Source of the DNA: Cytophagaceae bacterium
GTDB taxonomy: Bacteria > Bacteroidota > Bacteroidia > Cytophagales > Spirosomataceae
Length of the DNA stretch: 64,000 bases
Reading direction: 5' to 3'
NCBI GenBank assembly: GCA_005791165.1
Contig: SXXW01000016.1
Location: 34,046-98,045, forward strand
Position numbers and translations under genes: made by a program. Shown one piece after another: positions 9,383 to 18,737 of this stretch (its first letter is position 1; every line of letters starts with the position of its first letter). Below the pieces are notes generated by a model, which searched no databases, was not told the DNA's origin, and was given only the letters and a program-made list of their open reading frames with translations.

Positions 9383-10291
9383 ATGAAAAAAATTATTCTT
9401 TTAGGTGCATTCATTGCATCTACCCTTACGCTTTCAGCTCAAACAGCTGGAAAGATCTTTTCAGGTCCAAGTGCTGGGAAAGCATTCCAATTAGGTTCTG
9501 AAAAATCTAGTCAAGTTGTATTGGATGCTGTTAAGGCTTATAACTCAAATAGTTCTGCAGCTGAGATGGCTTTGTGGACTGAAGAAATGCAGAAAATGGG
9601 TGGAGACTTCAACCGTAAATGGCATTCATCTATGAAATCATTAAATGATGTGCCTATATCCATTCTTCCTATTAAAGTGCAGGGTTCTACGGACGAAATT
9701 GTGATGTTACAATCTGTTGAGGACCGAGTTGCCAATGACGGGTCTAAGCAAAAAATGAATTTGTTTGAATTGTTTACAGTGAATAAAGCTGGGAAAATCA
9801 GTGATTTTCAACAATATTCAACTATCCCTTCTACCAATGAATTTGGTAAAACTTCTGGTGGTAAAATGATTACCGCTAATCCAGCAGATGAAAATAATGG
9901 TAGATCATTCCAATTTTCAAACCGTGGAGAAATTGCTGCCATAGAGCAATGGGTGAAGGCTTACAACGCGATGGATGCAGCTGGAGTTTATGAGGAGGTT
10001 GCTGACGAAATAAAGACGGTCGATTTTGAAGGGAAAAAAGCTGTGTTAAAAAAGAGTGATTGGCCTACATATTTTGCTATGTTCAAATCATTGGAATGGA
10101 AACCGGACATGATCCTTCCTTTTAAAATCACAAATACGGATCCTGTTTCAGGTATTTTGGTTTCTTCAACTGAAAAGCGTGTATTGAAAGACGGAACCGT
10201 TTGGGAGAAGCAAATGATCGAATTTTTCACCTTTAATTTAGATGGAAAAATTAGTAAGGCTGAGCAATATGCTCGTCCTATCGTAAAATAA
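9383..10291 (+). CDS. Secreted protein with two tandem SnoaL/NTF2-like domains
   Basis: After a signal peptide (cleavage after LSAQ) this 302-aa protein contains two similar halves. Residues ~45-160 run from QVVLDAVKAYNS to the ISDFQQYS end, and residues ~175-300 run from AIEQWVKAYNAMD to ISKAEQYA. Both end in a strand pattern of the form LFELFTVN/IEFFTFNLDGKIS, which is characteristic of SnoaL-like folds. It is divergent from the one-domain SnoaL lipoprotein, suggesting a local pair of related genes. No catalytic assignment can be made. Confidence 0.75.
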   Translation: MKKIILLGAFIASTLTLSAQTAGKIFSGPSAGKAFQLGSEKSSQVVLDAVKAYNSNSSAAEMALWTEEMQKMGGDFNRKWHSSMKSLNDVPISILPIKVQGSTDEIVMLQSVEDRVANDGSKQKMNLFELFTVNKAGKISDFQQYSTIPSTNEFGKTSGGKMITANPADENNGRSFQFSNRGEIAAIEQWVKAYNAMDAAGVYEEVADEIKTVDFEGKKAVLKKSDWPTYFAMFKSLEWKPDMILPFKITNTDPVSGILVSSTEKRVLKDGTVWEKQMIEFFTFNLDGKISKAEQYARPIVK

Positions 10292-10310
10292 ATTTCCTAG
10301 TAAAAATTTT

Positions 10311-10354
10311 AAGCCTAAGCATTGACTTTCTGAGTTTTTGCTTAGGCTTTTTTA
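10311..10354 (+). terminator. Terminator after the two-domain SnoaL gene
   Basis: AAGCCTAAGC pairs exactly with GCTTAGGCTT over a 19-nt loop and is followed by TTTTTA. Confidence 0.75.
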
Positions 10355-10386
10355 TTCTTTTTGATTTCCAATATGGAATATCAGTT

Positions 10387-11055
10387 TTACCAAAATCTTT
10401 CATTGGCAGAATTAACAATGGAATCAAATTCACTCTGACTAATGTAAATAGGAATATATGTGCCATTCAACATTTTAATGTTTCTAAAGAAAGACCTTAA
10501 GTGGTTACGACTACCTTTATTTAAAAAATCATACACTATTCGAACATCTTGGTTGTTGGTCACTGCCAGGGAGCTATTTAAATCACTAATATCAAGTTCT
10601 TCGATTAATGCGCCAACTTGATATGCGGATAAAAGACTGATATTTCCTTGATCTATTAATTTTGTATATAATTCTTGTAAGGCCGAATTCTTGAAAATTC
10701 CCCTTGGGTTAACATCAATTGGATCGACTAAATCATATTTCTTGATAATGGTCAACATGGATTCCATATGACTCAATTCACTGTTTGGTACATTTTGAAA
10801 TACAGTTACCCCGTATTTGTCGAACATCGTTTTATACACATCGTATGCCAATTTTTCTTCCTCCCGAATAAAAAGTATACGTGCCAATTCGGCTTCTTCT
10901 AAGGGCTCTTTCGGTAAAAGGGTTACCGATTGTTGAATAGATGCCAAACTTGCCGTCATGCTTACGGTGGCATTCTCAACTGGATTTGCCTTTTGGCAAG
11001 CAAATGCAATCATTGCAAATGAGAAAATAATGATTGTTACGACTACTTTTTTCAT
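10387..11055 (-). CDS. DUF2202 ferritin-like lipoprotein
   Basis: The ATG at 11055 is chosen over the track start at 11163 because it gives a typical lipoprotein signal (MKKVVVTIIIFSFAMIAFAC). The mature protein matches the DUF2202 family: LARILFIREEEKLAYDVYKTMF, then NVPNSELSHMESMLTIIKKYDL, GNISLLSAYQVGALIEELDI and NKGSRNHLRSFFRNI. The Glu-rich helix and SELSHMES resemble the carboxylate/His ligand pattern of ferritin-like four-helix bundles, so metal binding is likely. Physiological role is undefined. It is divergently oriented from the FAD oxidoreductase gene. Confidence 0.88.
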   Translation of the reverse strand: MKKVVVTIIIFSFAMIAFACQKANPVENATVSMTASLASIQQSVTLLPKEPLEEAELARILFIREEEKLAYDVYKTMFDKYGVTVFQNVPNSELSHMESMLTIIKKYDLVDPIDVNPRGIFKNSALQELYTKLIDQGNISLLSAYQVGALIEELDISDLNSSLAVTNNQDVRIVYDFLNKGSRNHLRSFFRNIKMLNGTYIPIYISQSEFDSIVNSANERFW

Positions 11056-11231
11056 GATATTTTTTGTTTGTTTAACAAAGGTCAATTTAAAAGTAGGGGC
11101 ATTATATGACTTACAACACGAATCACTTTTCATGTTTTTAATCAGGTAAAATCTGATTTCCAATATCTATTTAATGTAAGGATGTTTTCAAATGCCTTAT
11201 TAAATTCAATGGCTTTTGACTTGCAGTAAAA

Positions 11232-11279
11232 TTGTTTTATTTTAACTAAAATAAATGCTAAATTCGAATGCTAAGTTTG
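11232..11279 (+). promoter_or_regulatory. Promoter-like region upstream of the FAD oxidoreductase operon
   Basis: TTGTTTTATTTT is followed 24 bases after the TTG by TAAATTCGAA, closely resembling the regions upstream of the sulfatase and sigma-factor genes. A second element, TAAGTTTG at 11272-11279, matches the Bacteroidota -7 consensus TAnnTTTG exactly. Either could place the start site 70-90 bases upstream of the ATG. Confidence 0.35.
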
Positions 11280-11356
11280 CTTTGCGTTCTGAACAATTAA
11301 AACCTTTTTGAACGCAAACATGAGTAGCTTAAAAAATGAAAATTTAGATCAATCGT

Positions 11357-13288
11357 ATGAAAAGGAGAGAATTTATGGGCTTTGTTGGTAACACAAGCCT
11401 TTGTTTATTGGCCAGCCAATTTTCCTCATTAGCTCAATTTAAATCTAAAGCCGCTGCACAAGAATTCGTTTTTGTGGAGGCGGAACAATTTGCGAATCAT
11501 GGGGGTTGGGAATTAGACCAACAATCCATGGAGCAAATGGGCTCTCCTTATTTATTAGCTCATGGATTAGGCATACCCGTTAAAGATGCCACCACAGAAA
11601 TTAAATTTCCTACCGCTGGGACTTACCGAGTATGGGTTCGAACCAGAGATTGGGTTGCCCCATGGAATGCACCTGGTGCGCCCGGAAAGTTCCAGCTGAA
11701 AATCAATGGCAAAGCGCTCAAAGAAACGTTCGGGACTAAAAGTGCTACTTGGCACTGGCATGACGGCGGAATGGTGAAAGTAGGCACCCAAGCAAAATTA
11801 GCCTTGCACGATTTAACCGGTTTTGAAGGTCGGTGTGAAGCCATATTATTCTGCAAAGATCCCGCATTTAAGCCGAGCAATGACGTAGCGGCATTGACCA
11901 AATTCCGTCGCCAATTATTGGGCTTGCCCGAAAATCCAGCAGATGGAGGGCAGTTTGATTTAATTGTTTCAGGAGGAGGTTTAGCTGGAACTTGTGCGGC
12001 TATCGCGGCGGCTCGAAATGGGGTTAAAGTGGCCCTAATTCAAGACCGACCAGTACTTGGCGGCAATGGAAGTTCGGAAGTAAGGGTTTGGCCGGAGGGG
12101 CATACCAACAAAGATTTGTTCCCACATATAGGGGATATCGTTAATGAAATTCTGCCCCCAATTAAGAAGGGAAATGGGCAAGTGTTTAATGGCGTAGGAG
12201 CTCAATATTACGATGATGCGCGTAAAATTCAAGTGGTTAAATCAGAACCTAACATTACACTTTTGCTTAATCACCGAGTGATTAAAGTAGAAACGGATGG
12301 CGATGTGATTAAGTCTCTTCTGATTCAAAGCACGCTTACTTCACGTCAATCTCGCTTGACTGGTACTTTGTTTGCCGACTGTACCGGAGATGCTTCTATT
12401 GGGTTTAAGGCGGGGGCCGATTATGAATACAAGGTTGAGAATTTAATGGGGAGTACGAATTTATTTAATGTTTTGGATACGACCAATAAAGAAGAGGTGC
12501 TGGCCTGTGAATGTAAAGACAAGAGTGCATTAGCTCTTAAATGCGATATTGGAGATTATAATCAACCATTTCCACGTTGCCCTTGGGCCCTGGATTTATC
12601 AGATAAACCTTTCCCAGGAAGAAAAGGAGTAAAGACTTTTGGGAAAGAGGGATTGCAGTCGTTTGCCAACATGTGGTATTGGGAAAGTGGGTTTGATAAG
12701 GATCAGGTAAATCAAATAGAATTGATTCGAGATCATAATTTTAGGGCGATGTATGGCGCTTGGGATGTGATTAAAAATGTGGATAAAATGTATCCTAAGC
12801 ACCGTTTGGGTTGGTCTGCTTTTATCGCCGGAAAAAGAGAATCTCGCAGGTTGATGGGGGATATTATTTTAGATGCGGAAGACTTTAAAAAACAAAGGAA
12901 ATTTGAAGATCCTGCATTTCCTTGCTCTTGGCATGTGGACTTACATTCCCCTAAAAAGGAATTTCAAAGCGGCTTCGAAAACAACGAATTTGTAGCCGAT
13001 TATACACGCGGCGTTGAATACCAATATGGAGAAGTATATTGGGCACCTTACCGTACATTATACAGCCGTAATATTAAAAATCTGTTCATGGCAGGTCGCT
13101 GCATTAGCGTTTCTAAGTCGGGACTCGGTCCCGTGCGCGTGATGAAAACTTGTGGAATGATGGGTGAAATCGTAGGCAAGGCAGCTTCTATTTGCATTAA
13201 AAATTCGACGAACCCAAGAGGCGTTTATACCAATCATATAAAAGAATTACACCAATTGATGGAAAAACCAGGAACGGATAGGGCTTAG
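11357..13288 (+). CDS. Secreted FAD-dependent oxidoreductase (PF12831 type)
   Basis: The N-terminus MKRREFMGF resembles a Tat-type leader, fitting export of a folded flavoprotein. Residues ~35-170 form a beta-rich domain like those fused to polysaccharide enzymes (FVEAEQFANHGGWELD, GTYRVWVRTRDW). Residues ~195-640 are the FAD domain: FDLIVSGGGLAGTCAAIAAA is the dinucleotide-binding fold and NLFMAGRCISVS the C-terminal FAD contact. This family appears in polysaccharide utilisation clusters, with unknown redox substrate. It is followed 101 bases later by a GH78 gene and then a GH16 gene on the same strand, so a role in processing a sugar released by them is reasonable inference. Confidence 0.85.
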   Translation: MKRREFMGFVGNTSLCLLASQFSSLAQFKSKAAAQEFVFVEAEQFANHGGWELDQQSMEQMGSPYLLAHGLGIPVKDATTEIKFPTAGTYRVWVRTRDWVAPWNAPGAPGKFQLKINGKALKETFGTKSATWHWHDGGMVKVGTQAKLALHDLTGFEGRCEAILFCKDPAFKPSNDVAALTKFRRQLLGLPENPADGGQFDLIVSGGGLAGTCAAIAAARNGVKVALIQDRPVLGGNGSSEVRVWPEGHTNKDLFPHIGDIVNEILPPIKKGNGQVFNGVGAQYYDDARKIQVVKSEPNITLLLNHRVIKVETDGDVIKSLLIQSTLTSRQSRLTGTLFADCTGDASIGFKAGADYEYKVENLMGSTNLFNVLDTTNKEEVLACECKDKSALALKCDIGDYNQPFPRCPWALDLSDKPFPGRKGVKTFGKEGLQSFANMWYWESGFDKDQVNQIELIRDHNFRAMYGAWDVIKNVDKMYPKHRLGWSAFIAGKRESRRLMGDIILDAEDFKKQRKFEDPAFPCSWHVDLHSPKKEFQSGFENNEFVADYTRGVEYQYGEVYWAPYRTLYSRNIKNLFMAGRCISVSKSGLGPVRVMKTCGMMGEIVGKAASICIKNSTNPRGVYTNHIKELHQLMEKPGTDRA

Positions 13289-13389
13289 TTTTCAATTTAT
13301 TTTATCGCTTAAATTACCCCATTCATCTAAATTTTAATATTTGAAATTAAAATTTTCGATTTTTGAATTCCTAAATTAAAATCTAGAAA

Positions 13390-16300
13390 ATGAAATTGTT
13401 TTTATCGGTATTGTTCTTGCTTTTTGGAACTCTTTTTGTTGCAGAAGCCCAATTTAAAATCAAAAATCTTCAAGTGGAATATCAATCTGAGCCTTTAGGT
13501 TTAGATGAAGGGCATCCACGTTTTTCATGGCAAATGGAGGCTGTTAAAGCCGCTCGCGGCGAAAAGCAATCTGCCTATCGAATTGTTGTTGAGAATAGTC
13601 AGAAAAAAATTGTTTGGGATAGCCAAAAAATTTCCTCAGATATTTCGTTAGCCATTCAGTATGCTGGATCAGCTCTTAAGGCCACGGAAAAATATACTTG
13701 GAAAGTTCAGGTATGGAATCAAAATAAATTATCAAATATAGCTTCTTCCAGTTTTGAGACTGGCTTGATGTCTGGTCAAATCAACGCTTGGAATGGAGCT
13801 GAGTGGATTGGAGAACATGATTTACCGCTATATTCCCATTATTTATCGATGTATAAAATTGAGTTTGGAGTTCAATTAGACGAATCTTCCAAGTCGACAA
13901 AAGCCTCGTTTATTTTTGGTGCGAATGACCCTCGTTTGCAAACAAAAAATCAAAATATCATGGATGTCGAATCAGGCAAAAATGGCTCATATGTAAGTCT
14001 TGAATTCGATATTTCTAATGTCTCATTGAGTGATACAGGTTCTGCTTTTTTAAAAGTATACCGGGTAGGTTATGAAAAAAAGGATGATGTGCGTAGGCCA
14101 TTGGCCCAATTTAAAATTTCGCGAAAAATAGTAAACCTTTCAAATGCTTATCAAAAGCATATAATTTTGGCACAATGTAATTTTGGAGTTTTTGATTTTT
14201 ATATAGACCAAGTAGATCCTGAACATAAGATTAATGCCGCACCTGCAGGGTCAACTGGCCGAGGAGGATCATCAGGTTTAAACTTAAATCCGGTAGGCCG
14301 CGGTAATAATTATATCAGTTTCCCTATGTTGTCACATATTGGATTTAAAGTTGGCCCCCTCCAAAAAGCCAATTTCTCAGATGTGGTCATTAAAAATTTC
14401 CGACATCCCTCAAATGCATTATTTTCAGCACAAGAAAACCCATCGTTGTTTACTCAGTCTCAAATTGTTTGGAATGGCAAACAGTTTCAAGTGGATGGTT
14501 TACAAAATGGAGTTTTAGCTACCGCAGATCCCAGTCGATTTGCAGCTCCGATGTTAAGAACACAGTTTTCCACGAGCTCAAAGACCATTAAAAAAGCAAG
14601 AATTTACGCCACGTCAAGAGGCATTTACGAATTGTATTTGAATGGGTCTCGTGTAGGTAAGGATTATTTTAACCCGGGATTAACACAATACAATAAAACA
14701 CATCAATATCAGACTTTCGACGTTACTGCATTAGTTAAAAATGGAGAAAATGCTTGGGGCGCTTGGTTAAGCGAAGGCTGGTGGAGTGGAAATATCACTT
14801 TTAGTGGGGATAGTTGGAACTTTTTTGGTGATCGACAATCCTTATTAGCCAAATTGCACATTCAATATACAGATGGCACGGAACAAATAATCACCACTAA
14901 TCCTGATCAATGGACTTATTTTAATGATGGCCCGATTCGTTATGGTAGCTTTTTCCAAGGTGAAGTGTACGATGCTCAAAAAGAAGCCGCGATTGCTGGT
15001 TGGTCTACGGCCAATTTCAAACCTACTGCTTGGAAGCCTGCACAAAAAATTCCTTTAGAAGGAACGGCTTTTGTAGGGAATGTTCCTAATGCTCTTAAGT
15101 TTGACGGAATGCAATTGGTAAGTCAGTTAGATGATCACGTCCAAGTGCGCGAAATTCTCCAGGCCAAATTATTGACTGAACCTAGAAAGGGTGTTTTTGT
15201 ATATGATATGGGTCAAAATATGGTGGGTTTCCCAAAGATTTTCATTAAAAATGGAAGAGCAGGCCAACGAATTACCCTTCGATTTGCCGAAGTACTTTAC
15301 CCAGATTTAGCGGAATATGCCGGTCAAAAAGGTATGATTATGTTGGAAAATATCCGTGCAGCTCTAGCACAGGATATATATATTTTGAAGGGCGGTGACG
15401 AGTATATCCAGCCTCGATTTACATTCCATGGGTATCGGTTTTTAGAAATAACAGGAATCGAACAGGCACCTGCATTAGCCCAAGTGGCAGGTTTGGTGCT
15501 TTCGTCGATTGATCACATAGGATCTGAATATGTGAGTTCTGACCCTATGGTCAATAAATTATGGCAGAATATCACGTGGTCTATGCGCAGTAATTTTTTA
15601 TCTATTCCTACGGATACTCCCGCTCGAAATGAACGAATGGGTTGGAGTGGAGATATTAATGTATTTTCTAAAACGGCTACCATGATGGCGCCTGTGAATA
15701 ATTTTATGCGCCGACATTTACTCGGCATGCGTGATGTTCAAAGAGCAGATGGTCGATTTACAGATGTGGCGCCTATGGGCGGTGGATTTGGTGGAACGCT
15801 TTGGGGTAGTGCAGGAATTGTAATTCCATGGGAAACCTATTTGCAATATGGGGACAAATCCATGCTGGCCGAACATTATGATGCAATGAAGCGCTATGTA
15901 AGCTTTTTAGATACGAAGGTGGATCCTGCCAATGGCATTTTGAACGAAGGTCCATTGGGCGACTGGCTTAGCCCTGAAAATAATAAAAATGACAACACCC
16001 TTTTTTGGATGACTTATCAGACTTATAATCTAAAAATCATGTCCAAAGTAGCTGCATTTTTAGGATTTAAGAACGATGAGACTACATATATGGAGCAATA
16101 TGAGGCCAGGAAAAAAGTTGTTAATCAAATTTACCTCGATCCAGTTAGCCATAAAAGTGTTAAGTCGGGTGTCCGCGCTGCACGTATGGGTCCTCCAGGA
16201 GCAGCGCCAGTACCTGCGGCCACTCCTCCTGTTTCCGATAAGGGCCAAATAGTCGATACTCAAGCCTCATATGCCATTCCTTTGGGTCTGGGAATTTATG

Positions 16301-16971
16301 ATCAAAAAAACATTCCATTTGCTGTCCAAAATTTGGTCGAAACTGTGAAGCGTTCCAACAAAGACGACGAGGGCATAGCGCGTCCTCCTTATTCCTTGAT
16401 GACTGGATTTATTGGCACCGCATCCATCAGTGAGGCTTTGTCAGTGAATGGCCAACACGATATTGCCTATGGTTTATTGACTCAAAAAACGTATCCATCT
16501 TGGTTATATTCTGTGGCGAATGGAGCAAGCTCAATATGGGAGCGATTGAATTCTTATACACTGGAAAATGGGTTTGGTGGAAATAATAGTATGAATTCAT
16601 TTAACCATTATTCGTTTGGAGCCGTGGCTGCTTGGATGTATACGTGGTCCTTAGGGATTCAACGAGATGAAAATTCCCCTGGTTTTAAACATTTTAATTT
16701 ACAGCCTACTCCCGATCCTTCAGGGAAAATTAATTCGGCCAAAGGATTTGTTGAAACTGTTTATGGTAAAATTAGTAGTCAATGGAAAAAAGAAGGAAAT
16801 AAAGTCACGTATGATTTTGTAATTCCGGCTAACACCAGTGCCCATGTAAGGTTGCTTATTCCTCAAGGAGCTAAAATTACGGAAGGAGGGAAGCCAGTAA
16901 AGTTCGCTGCTTCAGCCAATGAATTCCAAACAGAGTTGGGCTCAGGATCATATCACTGGGTAGTTGAGTAA
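13390..16971 (+). CDS. GH78 alpha-L-rhamnosidase, secreted
   Basis: This 1193-aa protein starts with a signal peptide (LFVAEAQ). An Ig-like domain near residues 20-130 follows, then a large insert (~135-330), rhamnosidase N-terminal beta-sandwich domains, an alpha/alpha-barrel and a C-terminal beta domain. In the barrel, TPARNERMGWSGD holds Glu748, matching the conserved acid motif, and SIWERLNSY holds Glu1051, matching the second catalytic acid of GH78. It should release terminal alpha-L-rhamnose from plant or algal glycans or glycosides. The length is typical of Bacteroidota multi-domain members. It lies between the FAD oxidoreductase and GH16 genes. Confidence 0.92.
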   Translation: MKLFLSVLFLLFGTLFVAEAQFKIKNLQVEYQSEPLGLDEGHPRFSWQMEAVKAARGEKQSAYRIVVENSQKKIVWDSQKISSDISLAIQYAGSALKATEKYTWKVQVWNQNKLSNIASSSFETGLMSGQINAWNGAEWIGEHDLPLYSHYLSMYKIEFGVQLDESSKSTKASFIFGANDPRLQTKNQNIMDVESGKNGSYVSLEFDISNVSLSDTGSAFLKVYRVGYEKKDDVRRPLAQFKISRKIVNLSNAYQKHIILAQCNFGVFDFYIDQVDPEHKINAAPAGSTGRGGSSGLNLNPVGRGNNYISFPMLSHIGFKVGPLQKANFSDVVIKNFRHPSNALFSAQENPSLFTQSQIVWNGKQFQVDGLQNGVLATADPSRFAAPMLRTQFSTSSKTIKKARIYATSRGIYELYLNGSRVGKDYFNPGLTQYNKTHQYQTFDVTALVKNGENAWGAWLSEGWWSGNITFSGDSWNFFGDRQSLLAKLHIQYTDGTEQIITTNPDQWTYFNDGPIRYGSFFQGEVYDAQKEAAIAGWSTANFKPTAWKPAQKIPLEGTAFVGNVPNALKFDGMQLVSQLDDHVQVREILQAKLLTEPRKGVFVYDMGQNMVGFPKIFIKNGRAGQRITLRFAEVLYPDLAEYAGQKGMIMLENIRAALAQDIYILKGGDEYIQPRFTFHGYRFLEITGIEQAPALAQVAGLVLSSIDHIGSEYVSSDPMVNKLWQNITWSMRSNFLSIPTDTPARNERMGWSGDINVFSKTATMMAPVNNFMRRHLLGMRDVQRADGRFTDVAPMGGGFGGTLWGSAGIVIPWETYLQYGDKSMLAEHYDAMKRYVSFLDTKVDPANGILNEGPLGDWLSPENNKNDNTLFWMTYQTYNLKIMSKVAAFLGFKNDETTYMEQYEARKKVVNQIYLDPVSHKSVKSGVRAARMGPPGAAPVPAATPPVSDKGQIVDTQASYAIPLGLGIYDQKNIPFAVQNLVETVKRSNKDDEGIARPPYSLMTGFIGTASISEALSVNGQHDIAYGLLTQKTYPSWLYSVANGASSIWERLNSYTLENGFGGNNSMNSFNHYSFGAVAAWMYTWSLGIQRDENSPGFKHFNLQPTPDPSGKINSAKGFVETVYGKISSQWKKEGNKVTYDFVIPANTSAHVRLLIPQGAKITEGGKPVKFAASANEFQTELGSGSYHWVVE

Positions 16972-17004
16972 GGTTTTTTATAAATTTTTGTAAGTTTTTC
17001 CAAG

Positions 17005-17865
17005 ATGAATAACTTAAGAAGTATACCATTTTTAATTGTAGGATTCATTGTTTTTATAGCCTGCAGTCGCCAGTTAACTAGCAATCAAGCTATAATCAAT
17101 AAAAGCGATGCTTACACGTTAGCTTGGGCCGATGAGTTTAATCAAGAGGGCAAACCTGATAGTACAAATTGGAATTATGAGCGGGGATTTGCTCGCAATG
17201 AGGAGTTGCAATGGTATCAAACAGAAAATACAAATTGTAAAAATGGCTTGCTCGTCATCGAAGCAAGGAAAGAGCAAAAGCCAAATCCCCGCTATCAAGA
17301 AGGTAGCAGTGATTGGCGCAGGAAACGAAAAATTATCGATTATACTTCATCATGTTTGTTGACCAGAGGAAAAAAATCATGGCAATACGGCAGATTTGAG
17401 CTGAGAGCCAGAATCGATATTAGCCCAGGCATGTGGCCTGCTTGGTGGACCTTGGGCGTTAAAAAAGGTTGGCCCGCAAATGGCGAAATCGATATCATGG
17501 AGTACTACCGCGGTAAGTTATTGGCCAATATCGCTTGCCTAGGACCAGATCAAAAGCCAGAATGGTTTAGCAATACCTTTCAAGTGGATTCATTAGGGGG
17601 AACAAACTGGTCGAAACAATTTCATGTTTGGCGCATGGATTGGACGGAGGAATTCATCGCTTTATATTGTGATAATCAATTGCTTAACAAAGTAACTTTA
17701 GATCAAGTCGTCAACAAAAATGGAAGTGGTTTCAATCCGTTCAAACAGCCCCATTACATGTTATTAAATTTAGCCATGGGGGGTATGAACGGCGGAGATC
17801 CTTCCCAAACCGAATTTCCTAACCGCATGGAAGTGGATTATGTTCGGGTCTACCAGAAGAAATAA
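17005..17865 (+). CDS. GH16 beta-glucanase-family lipoprotein
   Basis: This 286-aa lipoprotein has the lipobox FIAC and a single jelly-roll GH16 domain. The family signature is intact as EIDIME with nucleophile Glu161, Asp163 and acid/base Glu166, and the C-terminal MEVDYVRVYQ strand is typical. GH16 enzymes cut internal beta-1,3/1,4 bonds of glucans or galactans; the exact substrate cannot be read here. It starts 33 bases after the rhamnosidase stop, so it is probably in the same operon, and it faces the GH28-like operon tail to tail without an obvious terminator in the 64 bases between. Confidence 0.92.
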   Translation: MNNLRSIPFLIVGFIVFIACSRQLTSNQAIINKSDAYTLAWADEFNQEGKPDSTNWNYERGFARNEELQWYQTENTNCKNGLLVIEARKEQKPNPRYQEGSSDWRRKRKIIDYTSSCLLTRGKKSWQYGRFELRARIDISPGMWPAWWTLGVKKGWPANGEIDIMEYYRGKLLANIACLGPDQKPEWFSNTFQVDSLGGTNWSKQFHVWRMDWTEEFIALYCDNQLLNKVTLDQVVNKNGSGFNPFKQPHYMLLNLAMGGMNGGDPSQTEFPNRMEVDYVRVYQKK

Positions 17866-17929
17866 AAGGGTATTTGACCGAAATTAACATTCGCGACAAG
17901 GAATCAATTCAGCAGGATTCGGCGGTGCA

Positions 17930-18682
17930 TTAATTTTTAAATATCAAGTTTTTTCCAGATGCATATTGGCAATTGACCAGAGAAATGTTCGTCGACAATC
18001 CATCTGATTTTATTTCTGATACTATCGTTTCGATGAATAGATTTTCTAATTTGATTCCATCTACTTTAGAAAAGACTAAGCCTTTGGTGTCCTTGTTGGA
18101 CGTGCTTTTAATTTTAAGTCCAGCCAATCGTACTTGCTTACAAGCCGTCAAAGCAATGACATTTCCACACGCATTTTGTAAATTAAATCCCTCGATGTTG
18201 ATACCAGTGCAATTATTCAAGGCAATCAAACCAGGGCTTGCCTGTGAAATCGTTTCTTGCAAATACCCCTTTTGAATTTGCTTGGTGATTTGCTCTAATA
18301 CAGCCGGTCCCTGTCCCTCAATAACTCCCTTGCCTGAAACTCCAATATTTTGTTGGCCATCGGCAACAATCAAGGCTTTAATTCCATTGGCTCCAACATA
18401 ATCATAAATGGATGAGGTGCCCACCAACACTACCCCTTCATTTAATTCTATCGTGACATTTGACTTCAATTGGATGCTGCCCGTTAAATATCGACCTACA
18501 TAAAATTTAAGTTTACCACCGCCTTTTTCACTGATGAAATCAATAGCCTTTTGAATGGAGGGTGTATTTAAGGTTACGCCATCCGATTTTATGCCAAATA
18601 GGGATGCATTGTAGTCTTTTGCGCATAAAGCCCCTTGGCTCATGACGATGATTAAAAATATTTTTAAGAATAATTTTTGCAT
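17930..18682 (-). CDS. Short, catalytically degenerate GH28-like beta-helix protein
   Basis: This 250-aa protein has a signal peptide and aligns by eye with the first half of the two upstream 495-aa paralogues (FGIKSDGVTLN, SIQKAIDF, GGGKLKFYVGRYLTGSIQLKSNVTI). It stops near the position where the paralogues carry their catalytic repeats. In the region equivalent to WNNDGID and the DD pair it reads SNKDTKGLVFSKVDG and lacks the acidic residues. The frame is intact, so it may be a non-catalytic sugar-binding or structural protein and not a recent wreck. It is third in a minus-strand operon, 55 bases after its neighbour. Confidence 0.75.
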   Translation of the reverse strand: MQKLFLKIFLIIVMSQGALCAKDYNASLFGIKSDGVTLNTPSIQKAIDFISEKGGGKLKFYVGRYLTGSIQLKSNVTIELNEGVVLVGTSSIYDYVGANGIKALIVADGQQNIGVSGKGVIEGQGPAVLEQITKQIQKGYLQETISQASPGLIALNNCTGINIEGFNLQNACGNVIALTACKQVRLAGLKIKSTSNKDTKGLVFSKVDGIKLENLFIETIVSEIKSDGLSTNISLVNCQYASGKNLIFKN

Positions 18683-18737
18683 ATTTTTTGATGTTATTCG
18701 CTCGTCGATTTAGGTCTAATTCGATGAACCTTTGTAT

